Below are positions 33,870 to 42,184 of a DNA stretch of 64,000 bases, in pieces; the first letter of the stretch is position 1, and every line of letters begins with the position of its first letter. Origin of the DNA: Streptomyces sp. DH12 (lineage in GTDB: Bacteria > Actinomycetota > Actinomycetes > Streptomycetales > Streptomycetaceae); NCBI RefSeq assembly GCF_020873895.1, contig NZ_JAHWGT010000031.1, positions 1 to 64,000 on the forward strand, written 5' to 3'. The translations under genes and the position numbers were made by a program. Under the pieces are notes generated by a model. The model was not told the DNA's origin and searched no databases. It saw nothing but the letters and a program-made list of their open reading frames with translations.

Positions 33870-34498
33870 TGGCCGCCCGCGTCGAGCACCTCGTCACCTC
33901 CGGCACCTTCTCCCTGGACGGCGGCACCTGGGACGTCGACAACAACGTCTGGATCGTCGGCGACGGCGCGGAGGCCGTCGTCATCGACGCCGCCCACGAC
34001 GCCGACGCCATCCTCGCCGCCCTCGACGGCCGGACGCTGCGGGCCGTCGTCTGCACCCACGCCCACGACGACCACATCGGCGCCGCCCCCGCGCTGGCCG
34101 CCGCCACCGGCGCCCGGATCCTGCTCCACCCGGACGACCTGCCGCTGTGGAAGCTCACCCACCCCGACCACCACCCGGACGGCGCGCTCACCGACGGGCA
34201 GACCCTCACCATCGCGGGGACCGACCTGACCGTCCTGCACACGCCGGGCCACGCCCCCGGAGCGGTCAGCCTGTACGCACCCGACCTGGGCACCGTCTTC
34301 ACCGGCGACACGCTCTTCGCCGGCGGCCCCGGCGCCACCGGCCGGTCCTTCTCCCACTTCCCGACGATCATCGACTCGATCCGCGACCGGCTGCTCGCCC
34401 TGCCGCCGGAGACGGTCGTCCGCACGGGCCACGGCGACACCACCACGATCGGCGCCGAGGCCCCGCACCTGGAGGAGTGGATCAGGCGGGGCCACTGA
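33869..34498 (+). CDS. MBL-fold hydrolase, probable S-formylmycothiol hydrolase
   Basis: 209 aa glyoxalase II-like metallo-hydrolase: zinc motif CTHAHDDHIGAAP (about 55-67), LHTPGHAPGA (second His), VFTGDTLFAGGPGATGRSF and late GHGDTTTIG. It shares the TGATG junction with the mycothiol-dependent dehydrogenase gene, which in many actinobacteria is followed by exactly this type of hydrolase. It probably splits S-formylmycothiol to formate and mycothiol; this role is inferred from context. Its 3' end overlaps the convergent pseudouridine synthase gene by 17 bp. Confidence 0.9.
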   Translation: MAARVEHLVTSGTFSLDGGTWDVDNNVWIVGDGAEAVVIDAAHDADAILAALDGRTLRAVVCTHAHDDHIGAAPALAAATGARILLHPDDLPLWKLTHPDHHPDGALTDGQTLTIAGTDLTVLHTPGHAPGAVSLYAPDLGTVFTGDTLFAGGPGATGRSFSHFPTIIDSIRDRLLALPPETVVRTGHGDTTTIGAEAPHLEEWIRRGH

Positions 34499-35414
34499 GG
34501 GACAGGCGGCTCACGCACCGCACCGGGACGCCCGTGAGCGGGTCGGTGAACTCCAGCCTCCGCGCCAGCAGCCGCAGCGGACGCGCGTAGTCCTCCGGCC
34601 CGTCCTCCCGCACCACCGGGTACAGCGGATCGTCCACGATGGGCACCCCCAGCCGGGCCATGTGCACCCGCAGCTGGTGGGTCCGGCCGGTCGCCGGCAC
34701 CAGCCGGTACCGGCCCAGCCCGCCCCCGTGCGCCAGCAGCTCGACCCGGCTCTCGCTGTTCGGCTCGCCCGGCACCTCGCGCGCCGCGAGCACGCCCCGC
34801 TCCTTCACGATCCGGCTGCGCACCGTCACCGGCAGGGCGAGGCCCGGGTCGTACGGGGCCACCGCCTCGTACTCCTTGGCCACCCGCCGGTCCCGGAACA
34901 GCGTCTGGTACGCCCCCCGGTGCTCCGGCCGCACCACGAAGAGCACCAGCCCGGCCGTCAGCCGGTCCAGCCGGTGCGCCGGCTGGAGCCCCGGCAGGCC
35001 CAGGTCGTGCCGCAGCCGCGCCAGGGCCGTCTCGGCCACGTGGCGGCCACGCGGCGTCGTCGCCAGGAAGTGCGGCTTGTCGGCGACCACGATCCGCTCG
35101 TCACGGTGGACGATCCCCACCTCGAACGGCACCCGCTCCTCCGGCGGCAGCTCCCGGTGGAACCACAGGTACAACCCCGGCGCGTACGGCTCCCGGCCGG
35201 TGACCGGCCGCCCGTCCGCCCCGACGAACGCCCCGCCGGAGAGCATGGTGTCCACCCGCCCGGCGCCGATCGCCGCGGCGTACCGCTCCACCAGGTGGTC
35301 CCGCACCGTGGGCCAGACCCCGTCCGGGTCGGCCGGCAGCCGCACCCGCGCCGGGTCCACCCCGCCGCGCTGCCCGAGCGGGGCCGCGGGCGCCCTCGTT
35401 CCACGTCGTGCCAC
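34482..35414 (-). CDS. RluA family RNA pseudouridine synthase
   Basis: 310 aa. Catalytic Asp in the HRLDRLTAGLVLFV motif (about 147-160), KEYEAV, and GRTHQLRVHMARLGVPIVDDPLY (about 244-266) are characteristic. It isomerises uridines in rRNA or tRNA. The N-terminal 90 residues are longer than a minimal RluA catalytic domain and lack a clear S4 motif. A TACGGT -10 box (35421-35426) 6 nt before the GTG makes it leaderless. Confidence 0.92.
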   Translation of the reverse strand: MARRGTRAPAAPLGQRGGVDPARVRLPADPDGVWPTVRDHLVERYAAAIGAGRVDTMLSGGAFVGADGRPVTGREPYAPGLYLWFHRELPPEERVPFEVGIVHRDERIVVADKPHFLATTPRGRHVAETALARLRHDLGLPGLQPAHRLDRLTAGLVLFVVRPEHRGAYQTLFRDRRVAKEYEAVAPYDPGLALPVTVRSRIVKERGVLAAREVPGEPNSESRVELLAHGGGLGRYRLVPATGRTHQLRVHMARLGVPIVDDPLYPVVREDGPEDYARPLRLLARRLEFTDPLTGVPVRCVSRLSLSGPA

Positions 35415-35420
35415 ACCCCC

Positions 35421-35426
35421 ACCGTA
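35421..35426 (-). promoter_or_regulatory. Leaderless -10 box of the pseudouridine synthase gene
   Basis: TACGGT on the minus strand, 6 nt before the GTG start, with no ribosome-binding site between. Confidence 0.5.
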
Positions 35427-35445
35427 GCCACCGCCCCGCGCGCAC

Positions 35446-35507
35446 CCGGCACGGGGCGGCCGCCCGGGGTCAGCGGTCCGGCACGGGGCGGCCGCCCGGG
35501 GTCAGCG
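35446..35507. repeat. Two identical 30-bp direct repeats at the GH31 3' end
   Basis: Copies 35446-35475 and 35478-35507 are identical and separated by GT. The second contains the stop codon of the GH31 gene, so the 3' end of that gene appears duplicated downstream. Each copy carries GCGGCCGC inside a partial dyad. Confidence 0.85.
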
Positions 35508-37772
35508 CAGCGGTACGACGACCTCGCCGGTCCCGCCGGCGGACCCCGCGCCCACCACGCGCACCCGGAACGGCCGGTCCGTGCCGGCCGCCGCCACCCG
35601 CACCGCGCCGGCGTCCCGGACCACCGTGAACCGCGCCGCCTCCGCGCCCGCCGGGTCCGGCACCGACACCACCGCGCCGTCCGCGTCGGGCTGGACCAGC
35701 AGCGTCAGCCCGTCCAGCCAGTCGCCGTCGGGCCGCTGGTCGTCCGCGCCGAGCGGCAGCACGGCGCCCGGCCGCACGTACAGCGGCAGGCCGTCGAAGC
35801 CGTACGTCTCGCGCCGCCACACCGGGCCGGCCACCCGCGCCCCGGTCAGCAGGTGCGTCCACTCGCCCTCCGGCAGGTAGAACTCGACCTCCCCGTCCGC
35901 CGAGAACACCGGCGCCACCAGCAGGTCGGGGCCGAGCATGTACTGCCGGTCCAGCGGCCGGCAGCCGGGGTCGCCGGGGAACTCCAGCAGCATCGGCCGC
36001 ATCAGCGGCACACCCGTCCGGTGCGCCTCCACCGCCGCCGCGTACAGGTACGGCATCAGCCGGTGCTTCAGCTCCGTGAACTGCCGTGCGACGTCCACCG
36101 CCTCCTCGCCGAACTCCCACGGCACGCGGTACGACATGTTCCCGTGCAGCCTGCTGTGCGACGACAGCAGCCCGAAGGCCAGCCACCGCTTGAAGACGGC
36201 CGGCTCCGGCGTGCCCTCGAAACCGCCGATGTCGTGGCTCCAGAAGCCGAAGCCGGACAGGCCGAGCGACAGCCCGCCGCGCAGCGACTCCGCCATCGCC
36301 TCGAACGACGCGAAGCAGTCGCCGCCCCAGTGGACCGGGTACTTCTGCCCGCCGGCCGTCGCCGAACGGGCGAACACCACCGCCTCGCCGTGTCCGCGCT
36401 CCTTCTCCAGCAGCTCGAAGACGCACTCGTTGTACAGCTGGGCGTAGTAGTTGTGCATCCGCTCCGGGTCGGAGCCGTCGTGCCACACGACGTCCGTCGG
36501 GACGCGCTCGCCGAAGTCGGTCTTGAAGCAGTCGACGCCCTGGTCCAGCAGGACCTTCAGCTTGCTCTGGAACCATGCCCGCGCCTCCGGGCTGGTGAAG
36601 TCCACCAGCGCCATCCCGGCCTGCCACAGGTCCCACTGCCAGACGTCCCCGTCCGGCCGCCGCACCAGGTGGCCGAGGGCCGCGCCCTCCGCGAACAGCG
36701 CCGACTTCTGCCCGATGTACGGGTTGATCCACATGCTGACGCGCAGCCCGCGCTCCTTGAGCCGGGCCAGCATGCCCTGCGGGTCGGGGAAGGTGTCCGG
36801 GTCCCACTGGAAGTCCGACCACTGGTACTCGCGCATCCAGAAGCAGTCGAAGTGGAACACCGACAGCGGGATCTCCCGCTCCGCCATCCCGTCGACGAAG
36901 GACACGACCGTCTCCTCGTCGTACGAGGTGCAGAACGACGTCGTGAGCCACAGGCCGAACGACCACGCCGGCGGCAGGGCGGGCCGTCCCGTCAGCGCGG
37001 TGTACCGGGCGAGCACCTCCTTCGGCGTCGGCCCCGCCACCACGTAGTACTCCAGCGACTGGTCCTCGACGCTGAACTGCACCTGGCCCACCGACTCCGA
37101 GCCCACCTCGTACGACACCCGGCCCGGGTGGTTGACGAAGACGCCGTACCCCCGCGACGACAGGTGGAACGGCACGTTCTTGTACGCCTGCTCGCTGCTG
37201 GTGCCGCCGTCGGCCTGCCAGATGTCGACGCTCTGGCCGTTCCTGACGAACGGGGTGAAGCGCTCCCCGAGCCCGTACACCTGCTCGCCCACGGCCAGGG
37301 CCAGCTGCGCGACCATGTGGTGCGCCCCGGAGGCGTCCTCCACGAAGGCGGTGCCCTTCGACTCCACCGCGGTCAGCCGCCGCCCGTCCGCGTCGAGGAA
37401 CGTCAGCCCCCACGGCCCGTCGCGGTCCAGCCGCACCGTGAGCGGCCCGCTGGTCAGCTCGGTGACCGAACCGTCCCGGCGGGTGCGGGCGAAGCCCCCG
37501 CCGCCCGCGTCGGCCCCCGGCAGCGCGAACTCCGGCCCCCGGTGCGCCTTGCCCGCGTGGTGGGTGGCGCGGACGCCGATCACGCCCTCGGCGGGGGAGA
37601 AGCACTCCACGGTGAGCAGCGGCGAGTTGAGCGTGTGCCCGCGGTGCTCGACCCGCCTGACCGCCGCGTACGCGGTGACGTGGTCGTCGCTGACGTGCAG
37701 GTCGCGCACCTCGGTCGCGTACGAGGCGCGGACGCCGTCCCGCATCAGCCAGAAGCCGTCGGTGAACTTCAT
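35502..37772 (-). CDS. GH31 alpha-xylosidase (YicI-like)
   Basis: 756 aa, the usual YicI/XylS length. N-terminal beta-sandwich with GLGERFTPFVRNGQ (about 167-180), (beta/alpha)8 barrel with nucleophile D419 in CFKTDFGERVP and acid/base D485 in YPVHWGGDC, then HDIGGFEG. These positions match those of E. coli YicI, an alpha-xylosidase acting on isoprimeverose and similar xylosides. It lacks a signal peptide, so oligosaccharides must be imported. The start overlaps the xylB stop (ATGA), and xylA is divergent, so released xylose enters the same pathway. Confidence 0.94.
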   Translation of the reverse strand: MKFTDGFWLMRDGVRASYATEVRDLHVSDDHVTAYAAVRRVEHRGHTLNSPLLTVECFSPAEGVIGVRATHHAGKAHRGPEFALPGADAGGGGFARTRRDGSVTELTSGPLTVRLDRDGPWGLTFLDADGRRLTAVESKGTAFVEDASGAHHMVAQLALAVGEQVYGLGERFTPFVRNGQSVDIWQADGGTSSEQAYKNVPFHLSSRGYGVFVNHPGRVSYEVGSESVGQVQFSVEDQSLEYYVVAGPTPKEVLARYTALTGRPALPPAWSFGLWLTTSFCTSYDEETVVSFVDGMAEREIPLSVFHFDCFWMREYQWSDFQWDPDTFPDPQGMLARLKERGLRVSMWINPYIGQKSALFAEGAALGHLVRRPDGDVWQWDLWQAGMALVDFTSPEARAWFQSKLKVLLDQGVDCFKTDFGERVPTDVVWHDGSDPERMHNYYAQLYNECVFELLEKERGHGEAVVFARSATAGGQKYPVHWGGDCFASFEAMAESLRGGLSLGLSGFGFWSHDIGGFEGTPEPAVFKRWLAFGLLSSHSRLHGNMSYRVPWEFGEEAVDVARQFTELKHRLMPYLYAAAVEAHRTGVPLMRPMLLEFPGDPGCRPLDRQYMLGPDLLVAPVFSADGEVEFYLPEGEWTHLLTGARVAGPVWRRETYGFDGLPLYVRPGAVLPLGADDQRPDGDWLDGLTLLVQPDADGAVVSVPDPAGAEAARFTVVRDAGAVRVAAAGTDRPFRVRVVGAGSAGGTGEVVVPLR

Positions 37773-39241
37773 CGGTGTCCCTGTGTGGTGAGGAGAGGGG
37801 TTGCCCGGTCGAGTGCGGAGGCGATCCGGTCCAGCGTGTCACGGTCGGGTGCGACCGGCGGCAGCGTCTCGCCCCCGCCCGCGTCCCACGCCGCCGCGAG
37901 GGCGACCGGGTCGTCCCCGGTCGCCGCGCCCGCCGCCAGCGCGGCGGCGCCGAGGGCGACGAGCTCGCTGCCGCGCGGCAGCACGACGGCGCGCCCGGAC
38001 AGCCGCCGCACGGTCTCCACCCAGACGCGGCCGCGGGCGCCGCCCCCGACCAGCCGCAGCGGCGCCTCCCCGTCGGCGCTCCCGCCGGGGGCCGCGGGCA
38101 GCTCCGCCAGGGCGCGCAGCAGGGTGAAGACGGCGCCCTCGTAGGCCGCGCCGAGCAGCTGCCGCGGCGTGGTGGTGTGCCGCACCCCGGTGATCAGCCC
38201 GGCGGCGCCGGGCAGGTCGGGGGTGCGCTCGCCGTCGAGGTAGGGCAGGACGACGGCCTCGCCGCCCGGCTCCGCTTCCTCGCGGTCCAGGCCGAGCAGG
38301 GCGGCCATCCGGTCGACGGCGAGGGTGCAGTTGAGGGTGCAGCCCAGCGGCAGGTACGTGCCGTGGCCGTCGGCGGCGGCGAAGCCGGCGAGCGCGGCCG
38401 TCGCGGGACGCGTCCGGGTCGCCGCGAAGACGGTGCCGGAGGTGCCGAGCGACACCGCCGGGTGGTCGAGCAGCCCCCGCGCGCCGAGGCCCAGACCGGT
38501 GGCGGCGGCCATGTTGTCGCCCGTCCCGGCGGCGACCGCGACACCGGCGGGCAGGCCGAGGGCCCCGGCGGCGGCCGGGGTGAGCGTGCCGACGCGGGTG
38601 CCCGCCGACGGCGCGACCTCCGGCAGCAGCGCGGGGTCGAGCTCCAGCAGGGAGAGCAGCTCCGGGTCGTAGGCGCCGGTCGCGGTGGAGTACCAGCAGG
38701 TCCCGGAGGCGTCGCCGGGGTCGGTGACGGCCGTGCCGGTGAGCCGTTCGGTGAGGAAGTCGTGCGGGAGGCGCACGGCGGCGGCCGCGTCGGCGTGGCG
38801 CGGCTCGTGCTCGCGCAGCCACCGCCACTTGGCGGCCGTCATGGACGCCACCGGGACGGATCCGGTGCGCTCCAGCCACGCCCCGGCGCCCAGCGCCGCG
38901 GTCAGGGCGGCCGCCTGGGGCGCGGAGCGGGTGTCGTTCCACAGCAGGGCCGGCCGCAGCGGGCGTCCGGCGCCGTCCAGGACGACGAGCCCGTGCTGCT
39001 GGCCGGCCACGGCGAGGCCGGTCACGGCCCGCGGGTCGGCGCCGGCCTGGGCCAGCGCGGCGGCCACGGCCTCGGCGAGCGCGGTCCACCACCGCTCGGG
39101 GTCGCTCTCCCGGGCGCCGGCCTCGCCGGTCACGGTGTGCGGGGCGCGCCCCACCGCCAGCAGCCGGCCGGTGGCGGCGTCCACGACGGCCGCCTTGGTG
39201 GACTGCGTCGAGCTGTCCACGCCGATGACTAGGTGATCCAT
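37769..39241 (-). CDS. xylB: Xylulokinase
   Basis: 490 aa FGGY kinase. N-terminal GVDSSTQSTKAAVVD phosphate-binding loop, GQQHGLVVLD substrate segment, catalytic Asp in GDASGTCWYSTATG and C-terminal VGGGARGRVWVETVRRLSGR adenosine motif fit xylulokinase. It phosphorylates D-xylulose to the 5-phosphate. ATG 39241 is selected because a TACGAT -10 box (39248-39253) lies 6 nt upstream; the GTG at 39256 would overlap it. It forms an operon with the GH31 gene (4-bp overlap) and diverges from xylA. Confidence 0.95.
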   Translation of the reverse strand: MDHLVIGVDSSTQSTKAAVVDAATGRLLAVGRAPHTVTGEAGARESDPERWWTALAEAVAAALAQAGADPRAVTGLAVAGQQHGLVVLDGAGRPLRPALLWNDTRSAPQAAALTAALGAGAWLERTGSVPVASMTAAKWRWLREHEPRHADAAAAVRLPHDFLTERLTGTAVTDPGDASGTCWYSTATGAYDPELLSLLELDPALLPEVAPSAGTRVGTLTPAAAGALGLPAGVAVAAGTGDNMAAATGLGLGARGLLDHPAVSLGTSGTVFAATRTRPATAALAGFAAADGHGTYLPLGCTLNCTLAVDRMAALLGLDREEAEPGGEAVVLPYLDGERTPDLPGAAGLITGVRHTTTPRQLLGAAYEGAVFTLLRALAELPAAPGGSADGEAPLRLVGGGARGRVWVETVRRLSGRAVVLPRGSELVALGAAALAAGAATGDDPVALAAAWDAGGGETLPPVAPDRDTLDRIASALDRATPLLTTQGHR

Positions 39242-39247
39242 CTTTTG

Positions 39248-39356
39248 ATCGTACACAGAACAAATTGGCCGCCACCAGGGTTGCCGTCGGCCTGTCCGGC
39301 CCTGCCCTCTTGGCGGGACGCACGGCTTGCGCTATTAGTAATCTGAGCAAACAAAT
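39248..39356. promoter_or_regulatory. xylB/xylA divergent promoters with repeated AACAAAT half-sites
   Basis: Minus strand: -10 TACGAT (39248-39253), leaderless start of xylB. Plus strand: -10-like TAATCT (39339-39344) for xylA. GAACAAAT (39258-39265) abuts the xylB -10 and AAACAAAT (39349-39356) follows the xylA -10. These matching half-sites are likely binding points for the ROK regulator at 40612-41865. The -35 elements are not recognisable. Confidence 0.5.
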
Positions 39357-39380
39357 AGCCGAGCCGAGGGATCCAGAGCC

Positions 39381-40550
39381 ATGCCGGACCGCTTCGCCCC
39401 CACCCCCGACGACCTGTTCACCTTCGGACTGTGGACCGTCGGCTGGCAGGGCGCCGACCCCTTCGGCGCCGCCACCCGCCCGCCGCTCGACCCGGTGGAG
39501 ACGGTGGAGCGCCTCGCCGGGCTCGGCGCCCACGGCGTGACCTTCCACGACGACGACCTCATCCCCTTCGGCTCCTCCGACGCCGAGCGCGAGGCCCTCG
39601 TCAAGCGCTTCCGCGACGCGCTGGACCGCACGGGCATGAAGGTGCCCATGGCGACCACCAACCTCTTCACCCACCCCGTCTTCAAGGACGGCGCCTTCAC
39701 CGCCAACGACCGGGACGTCCGCCGCTACGCCCTGCGCAAGACGCTCCGCAACATCGACCTCGCCGTCGAACTCGGGGCGCGCACCTACGTCGCCTGGGGC
39801 GGCCGGGAGGGCGCGGAGTCGGGCGCCGCCAAGGACGTCCGCGTCGCCCTCGACCGGATGAAGGAGGCGTTCGACCTCCTCGGCCAGTACGTCACCGAAC
39901 AGGGCTACGACCTGCGCTTCGCCATCGAACCGAAGCCCAACGAGCCCCGCGGCGACATCCTCCTGCCCACCGTCGGCCACGCCCTGGCCTTCATCGAGCG
40001 CCTGGAGCGCCCCGACCTCGTCGGCGTGAACCCGGAGACCGGCCACGAGCAGATGGCCGGCCTCAACTTCCCCCACGGCATCGCCCAGGCGCTGTGGGCC
40101 GGCAAGCTCTTCCACATCGACCTCAACGGCCAGTCCGGCATCAAGTACGACCAGGACCTCCGCTTCGGTGCCGGGGACCTGCGCCAGGCGTTCTGGCTGG
40201 TCGACCTCCTGGAGAGCGCCGGCTACGACGGCCCGCGCCACTTCGACTTCAAGCCGGTCCGCACCGACGGCGCGGACGGCGTGTGGGAGTCGGCGAGGAA
40301 CTGCATGCGCAACTACCTGATCCTCAAGGAGCGCGCCGCGGCGTTCCGCGCGGACCCCGAGGTCGGTGAGGCCCTGCGCGCCTCCCGGCTGCACGAGCTC
40401 TCCCGCCCGACCGCCGAGGACGGCCTCGCCGCGCTGCTCGCGGACACCACCGCGTACGAGACCTTCGACGTGGCCGGCGCGGCCGGCCGCTCGATGGCCT
40501 TCGAACGGCTGGACCAGCTCGCCATGGAGCACCTCCTGGCCGTCCGCTGA
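39381..40550 (+). CDS. xylA: Xylose isomerase
   Basis: 389 aa, a close match to Streptomyces glucose/xylose isomerases. [19 protein letters not shown] start, catalytic His region [13 protein letters not shown] (about 53-65), [35 protein letters not shown] metal-binding stretch, and [19 protein letters not shown] are all present. It interconverts D-xylose and D-xylulose using two divalent metals. GAGGGA precedes the ATG. It diverges from xylB-GH31 and is followed by a 17-bp hairpin. Confidence 0.97.
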   Translation: MPDRFAPTPDDLFTFGLWTVGWQGADPFGAATRPPLDPVETVERLAGLGAHGVTFHDDDLIPFGSSDAEREALVKRFRDALDRTGMKVPMATTNLFTHPVFKDGAFTANDRDVRRYALRKTLRNIDLAVELGARTYVAWGGREGAESGAAKDVRVALDRMKEAFDLLGQYVTEQGYDLRFAIEPKPNEPRGDILLPTVGHALAFIERLERPDLVGVNPETGHEQMAGLNFPHGIAQALWAGKLFHIDLNGQSGIKYDQDLRFGAGDLRQAFWLVDLLESAGYDGPRHFDFKPVRTDGADGVWESARNCMRNYLILKERAAAFRADPEVGEALRASRLHELSRPTAEDGLAALLADTTAYETFDVAGAAGRSMAFERLDQLAMEHLLAVR

Positions 40551-40566
40551 CCCGCTCGCGGCCCGG

Positions 40567-40603
40567 CCCCGGCGCGCGCCCCCCCCGGGGGCGCGCGCCG
40601 GGG
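40567..40603. terminator. Perfect 17-bp GC hairpin between xylA and the ROK regulator
   Basis: Arms 40567-40583 and 40587-40603, CCC loop. Serves both convergent genes. Confidence 0.8.
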
Positions 40604-40611
40604 GCGCCGTA

Positions 40612-41865
40612 CTACCGCGGCGTGTCGCGCTCCGCGTACCCGGCGGGGTCGGCGATCACGTCCCGCACGACCAGCGCCGCCGCCCCGCGCGCCGCGTCCC
40701 CCGACCACGACGAGCCGCGCAGCCGCCCGCTCCCCGCGCTCCACAGCCCCGACACCACCCGCGCGGCGAGCTCCCCGTCGGCGGCCGGCGCGAGCCACGG
40801 CACCAGGCCCCGGTAGATCCCGCCCAGCACCACCGCCTCGGGGTCCAGCAGGTTCACCACCCCCGACAGCACCAGCCCCAGCATCCGGCCGGCCCGCTCC
40901 AGCGCCGCCAGCGCGCGGGCGTCCCCGGCGGCGGCCCGCCGCTCCAGCTCGGCGACCCCCGCGCCGCCCGCGTCCGCGCCGACCCCCGCGTCCCGCAGCA
41001 GCGCCGCCTGCCCGGCGTACTGCTCCAGGCACCCCCGCGACCCGCAGCGGCACAGGGGGCCGGCCGCGTCCGCCACCACGTGCCCGACCTCGCCGGCGAA
41101 CCCGTGCGCCCCGCGCAGCAGCTCCCCGTCGACGACGACGGCGCCGCCGACGCCGATCTCCCCGGAGACGTACAGGAAGTCGCGCTCCCTCGCCCGGTCC
41201 GCCGGCCCGTCCCCGAACCACAGCTCCGCCAGCGCGGCGGCGTTCGCCTCGTTCTCCGAGCCCACCGGCAGCGCCCCCGTGCCCGGCCGCGCCGCCGCCA
41301 GGGCCCGCCCGAACAGCTCCTGCGCGGCGACCCGGCTCCACCCGAGGTTGGGGGCCTGCCGGACGGTGCCGCCGGAGACCAGCCCGGGCAGCGCCAGGCG
41401 CACGCCCGCCGGGCGCAGCTGCTGCTCGGCCGCCGACTCCAGGGTCCGCGCCGCGATCCGCGCCGCCCGCCCGAGCACCTCCGCGGGCGGTACGTCCCGG
41501 TTGTCCAGATGCTCGGTCAGTCGTACCCGATCAGTTCCGGCCAGATCGACGACACAGACGGACACGTAATCGATGTTGATCTCGACACCCAGGCCGGCCG
41601 CACCGGTCCGCGCGACCCGCAGCGCCGTCCCCGGCCGCCCCGCCTGCCCGCTGAACGTCTTGCCGGACTCGGTGAGGAAACCGCTGCCCAGCAACTGCTC
41701 CACCAGCGAGGACACCGCCGCACGCGTCAGTCCGACCCGCGCCGCCACGGCGGCCCGCGTGGCCTCGCCCTCGTCGTGCACGGCCCGCAGCACCAGGCTG
41801 AGGTTGTGCCGCCGCACGGTGGCCTTGTCGGCCTTGGGCTCCAGCGGATCCAGTGTGTTCTTCAT
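40612..41865 (-). CDS. xylR: ROK family transcriptional regulator (XylR-like)
   Basis: 417 aa. N-terminal MarR-type winged helix (about 15-75, LTRAAVSSLVEQLLGSGFL), then a ROK sugar-binding domain with EINIDYVSVCVVDLAG, GSENEANAAALAE and the zinc motif CRCGSRGCLEQYAG (about 301-314). Such proteins repress xyl genes in the absence of xylose; kinase activity is not expected. ATG 41865 follows GAGAGG. Position next to xylA and the repeated AACAAAT sites support a xylose-regulator role, but specificity is inferred. Confidence 0.9.
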   Translation of the reverse strand: MKNTLDPLEPKADKATVRRHNLSLVLRAVHDEGEATRAAVAARVGLTRAAVSSLVEQLLGSGFLTESGKTFSGQAGRPGTALRVARTGAAGLGVEINIDYVSVCVVDLAGTDRVRLTEHLDNRDVPPAEVLGRAARIAARTLESAAEQQLRPAGVRLALPGLVSGGTVRQAPNLGWSRVAAQELFGRALAAARPGTGALPVGSENEANAAALAELWFGDGPADRARERDFLYVSGEIGVGGAVVVDGELLRGAHGFAGEVGHVVADAAGPLCRCGSRGCLEQYAGQAALLRDAGVGADAGGAGVAELERRAAAGDARALAALERAGRMLGLVLSGVVNLLDPEAVVLGGIYRGLVPWLAPAADGELAARVVSGLWSAGSGRLRGSSWSGDAARGAAALVVRDVIADPAGYAERDTPR

Positions 41866-41897
41866 CGCCTCTCGCAGCAGCAGCCCCAACAGCAGAA

Positions 41898-41920
41898 AGA
41901 CCCCAGATGAACTGGGGTCT
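41898..41920 (-). terminator. Terminator of the tRNA-Leu gene
   Basis: Perfect 9-bp stem (41898-41906 with 41912-41920), 5-nt loop, followed on the minus strand by TTTC. Confidence 0.8.
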
Positions 41921-41924
41921 TCGC

Positions 41925-42012
41925 TGGTGTCCGAGGGGGGACTTGAACCCCCACGCCCGATAAAGGGCACTAGCACCTCAAGCTAGCGCGTCTGCCATTC
42001 CGCCACCCGGAC
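41925..42012 (-). tRNA. tRNA-Leu, anticodon GAG
   Basis: Acceptor GTCCGGG pairs with CTCGGAC over 7 bp. The anticodon stem CTAGC/GCTAG encloses loop TTGAGGT, giving anticodon GAG (reads CUC/CUU). A long variable arm (GCCC TTTAT GGGC) identifies a class II leucine tRNA, and the GGGGGTTCAAGTCCCCC T-arm is intact. CCA is encoded (41925-41927). No integrase or duplicated 3' end was seen nearby, so it is not occupied by an integrative element within this window. Confidence 0.96.
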
Positions 42013-42184
42013 AAGGTGTCTGTCTCGCGGCCCTGGGCCGTTCCGACGTGGAAAACCATAGCAAACATTCGGCGTGCTCGATCACGCCCCCGCCCCGCCC
42101 GCCGGCCTTGGGCCGGGAGCCCGGTCGGTAGCAGGATGGCGCCGTACCAGCAGCACCGACAGCACCGACACGGGAGGAACCAGC

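Noticed and set aside
34662-38144. Very long plus-strand open frame antisense to the RluA and GH31 genes
   Set aside because: Arg/His/Pro-rich translation without motifs; the minus strand carries full-length catalytic motifs.
40612-41865. Sugar kinase (glucokinase) instead of regulator
   Set aside because: An N-terminal winged helix is present and the position beside xylA fits a ROK repressor.
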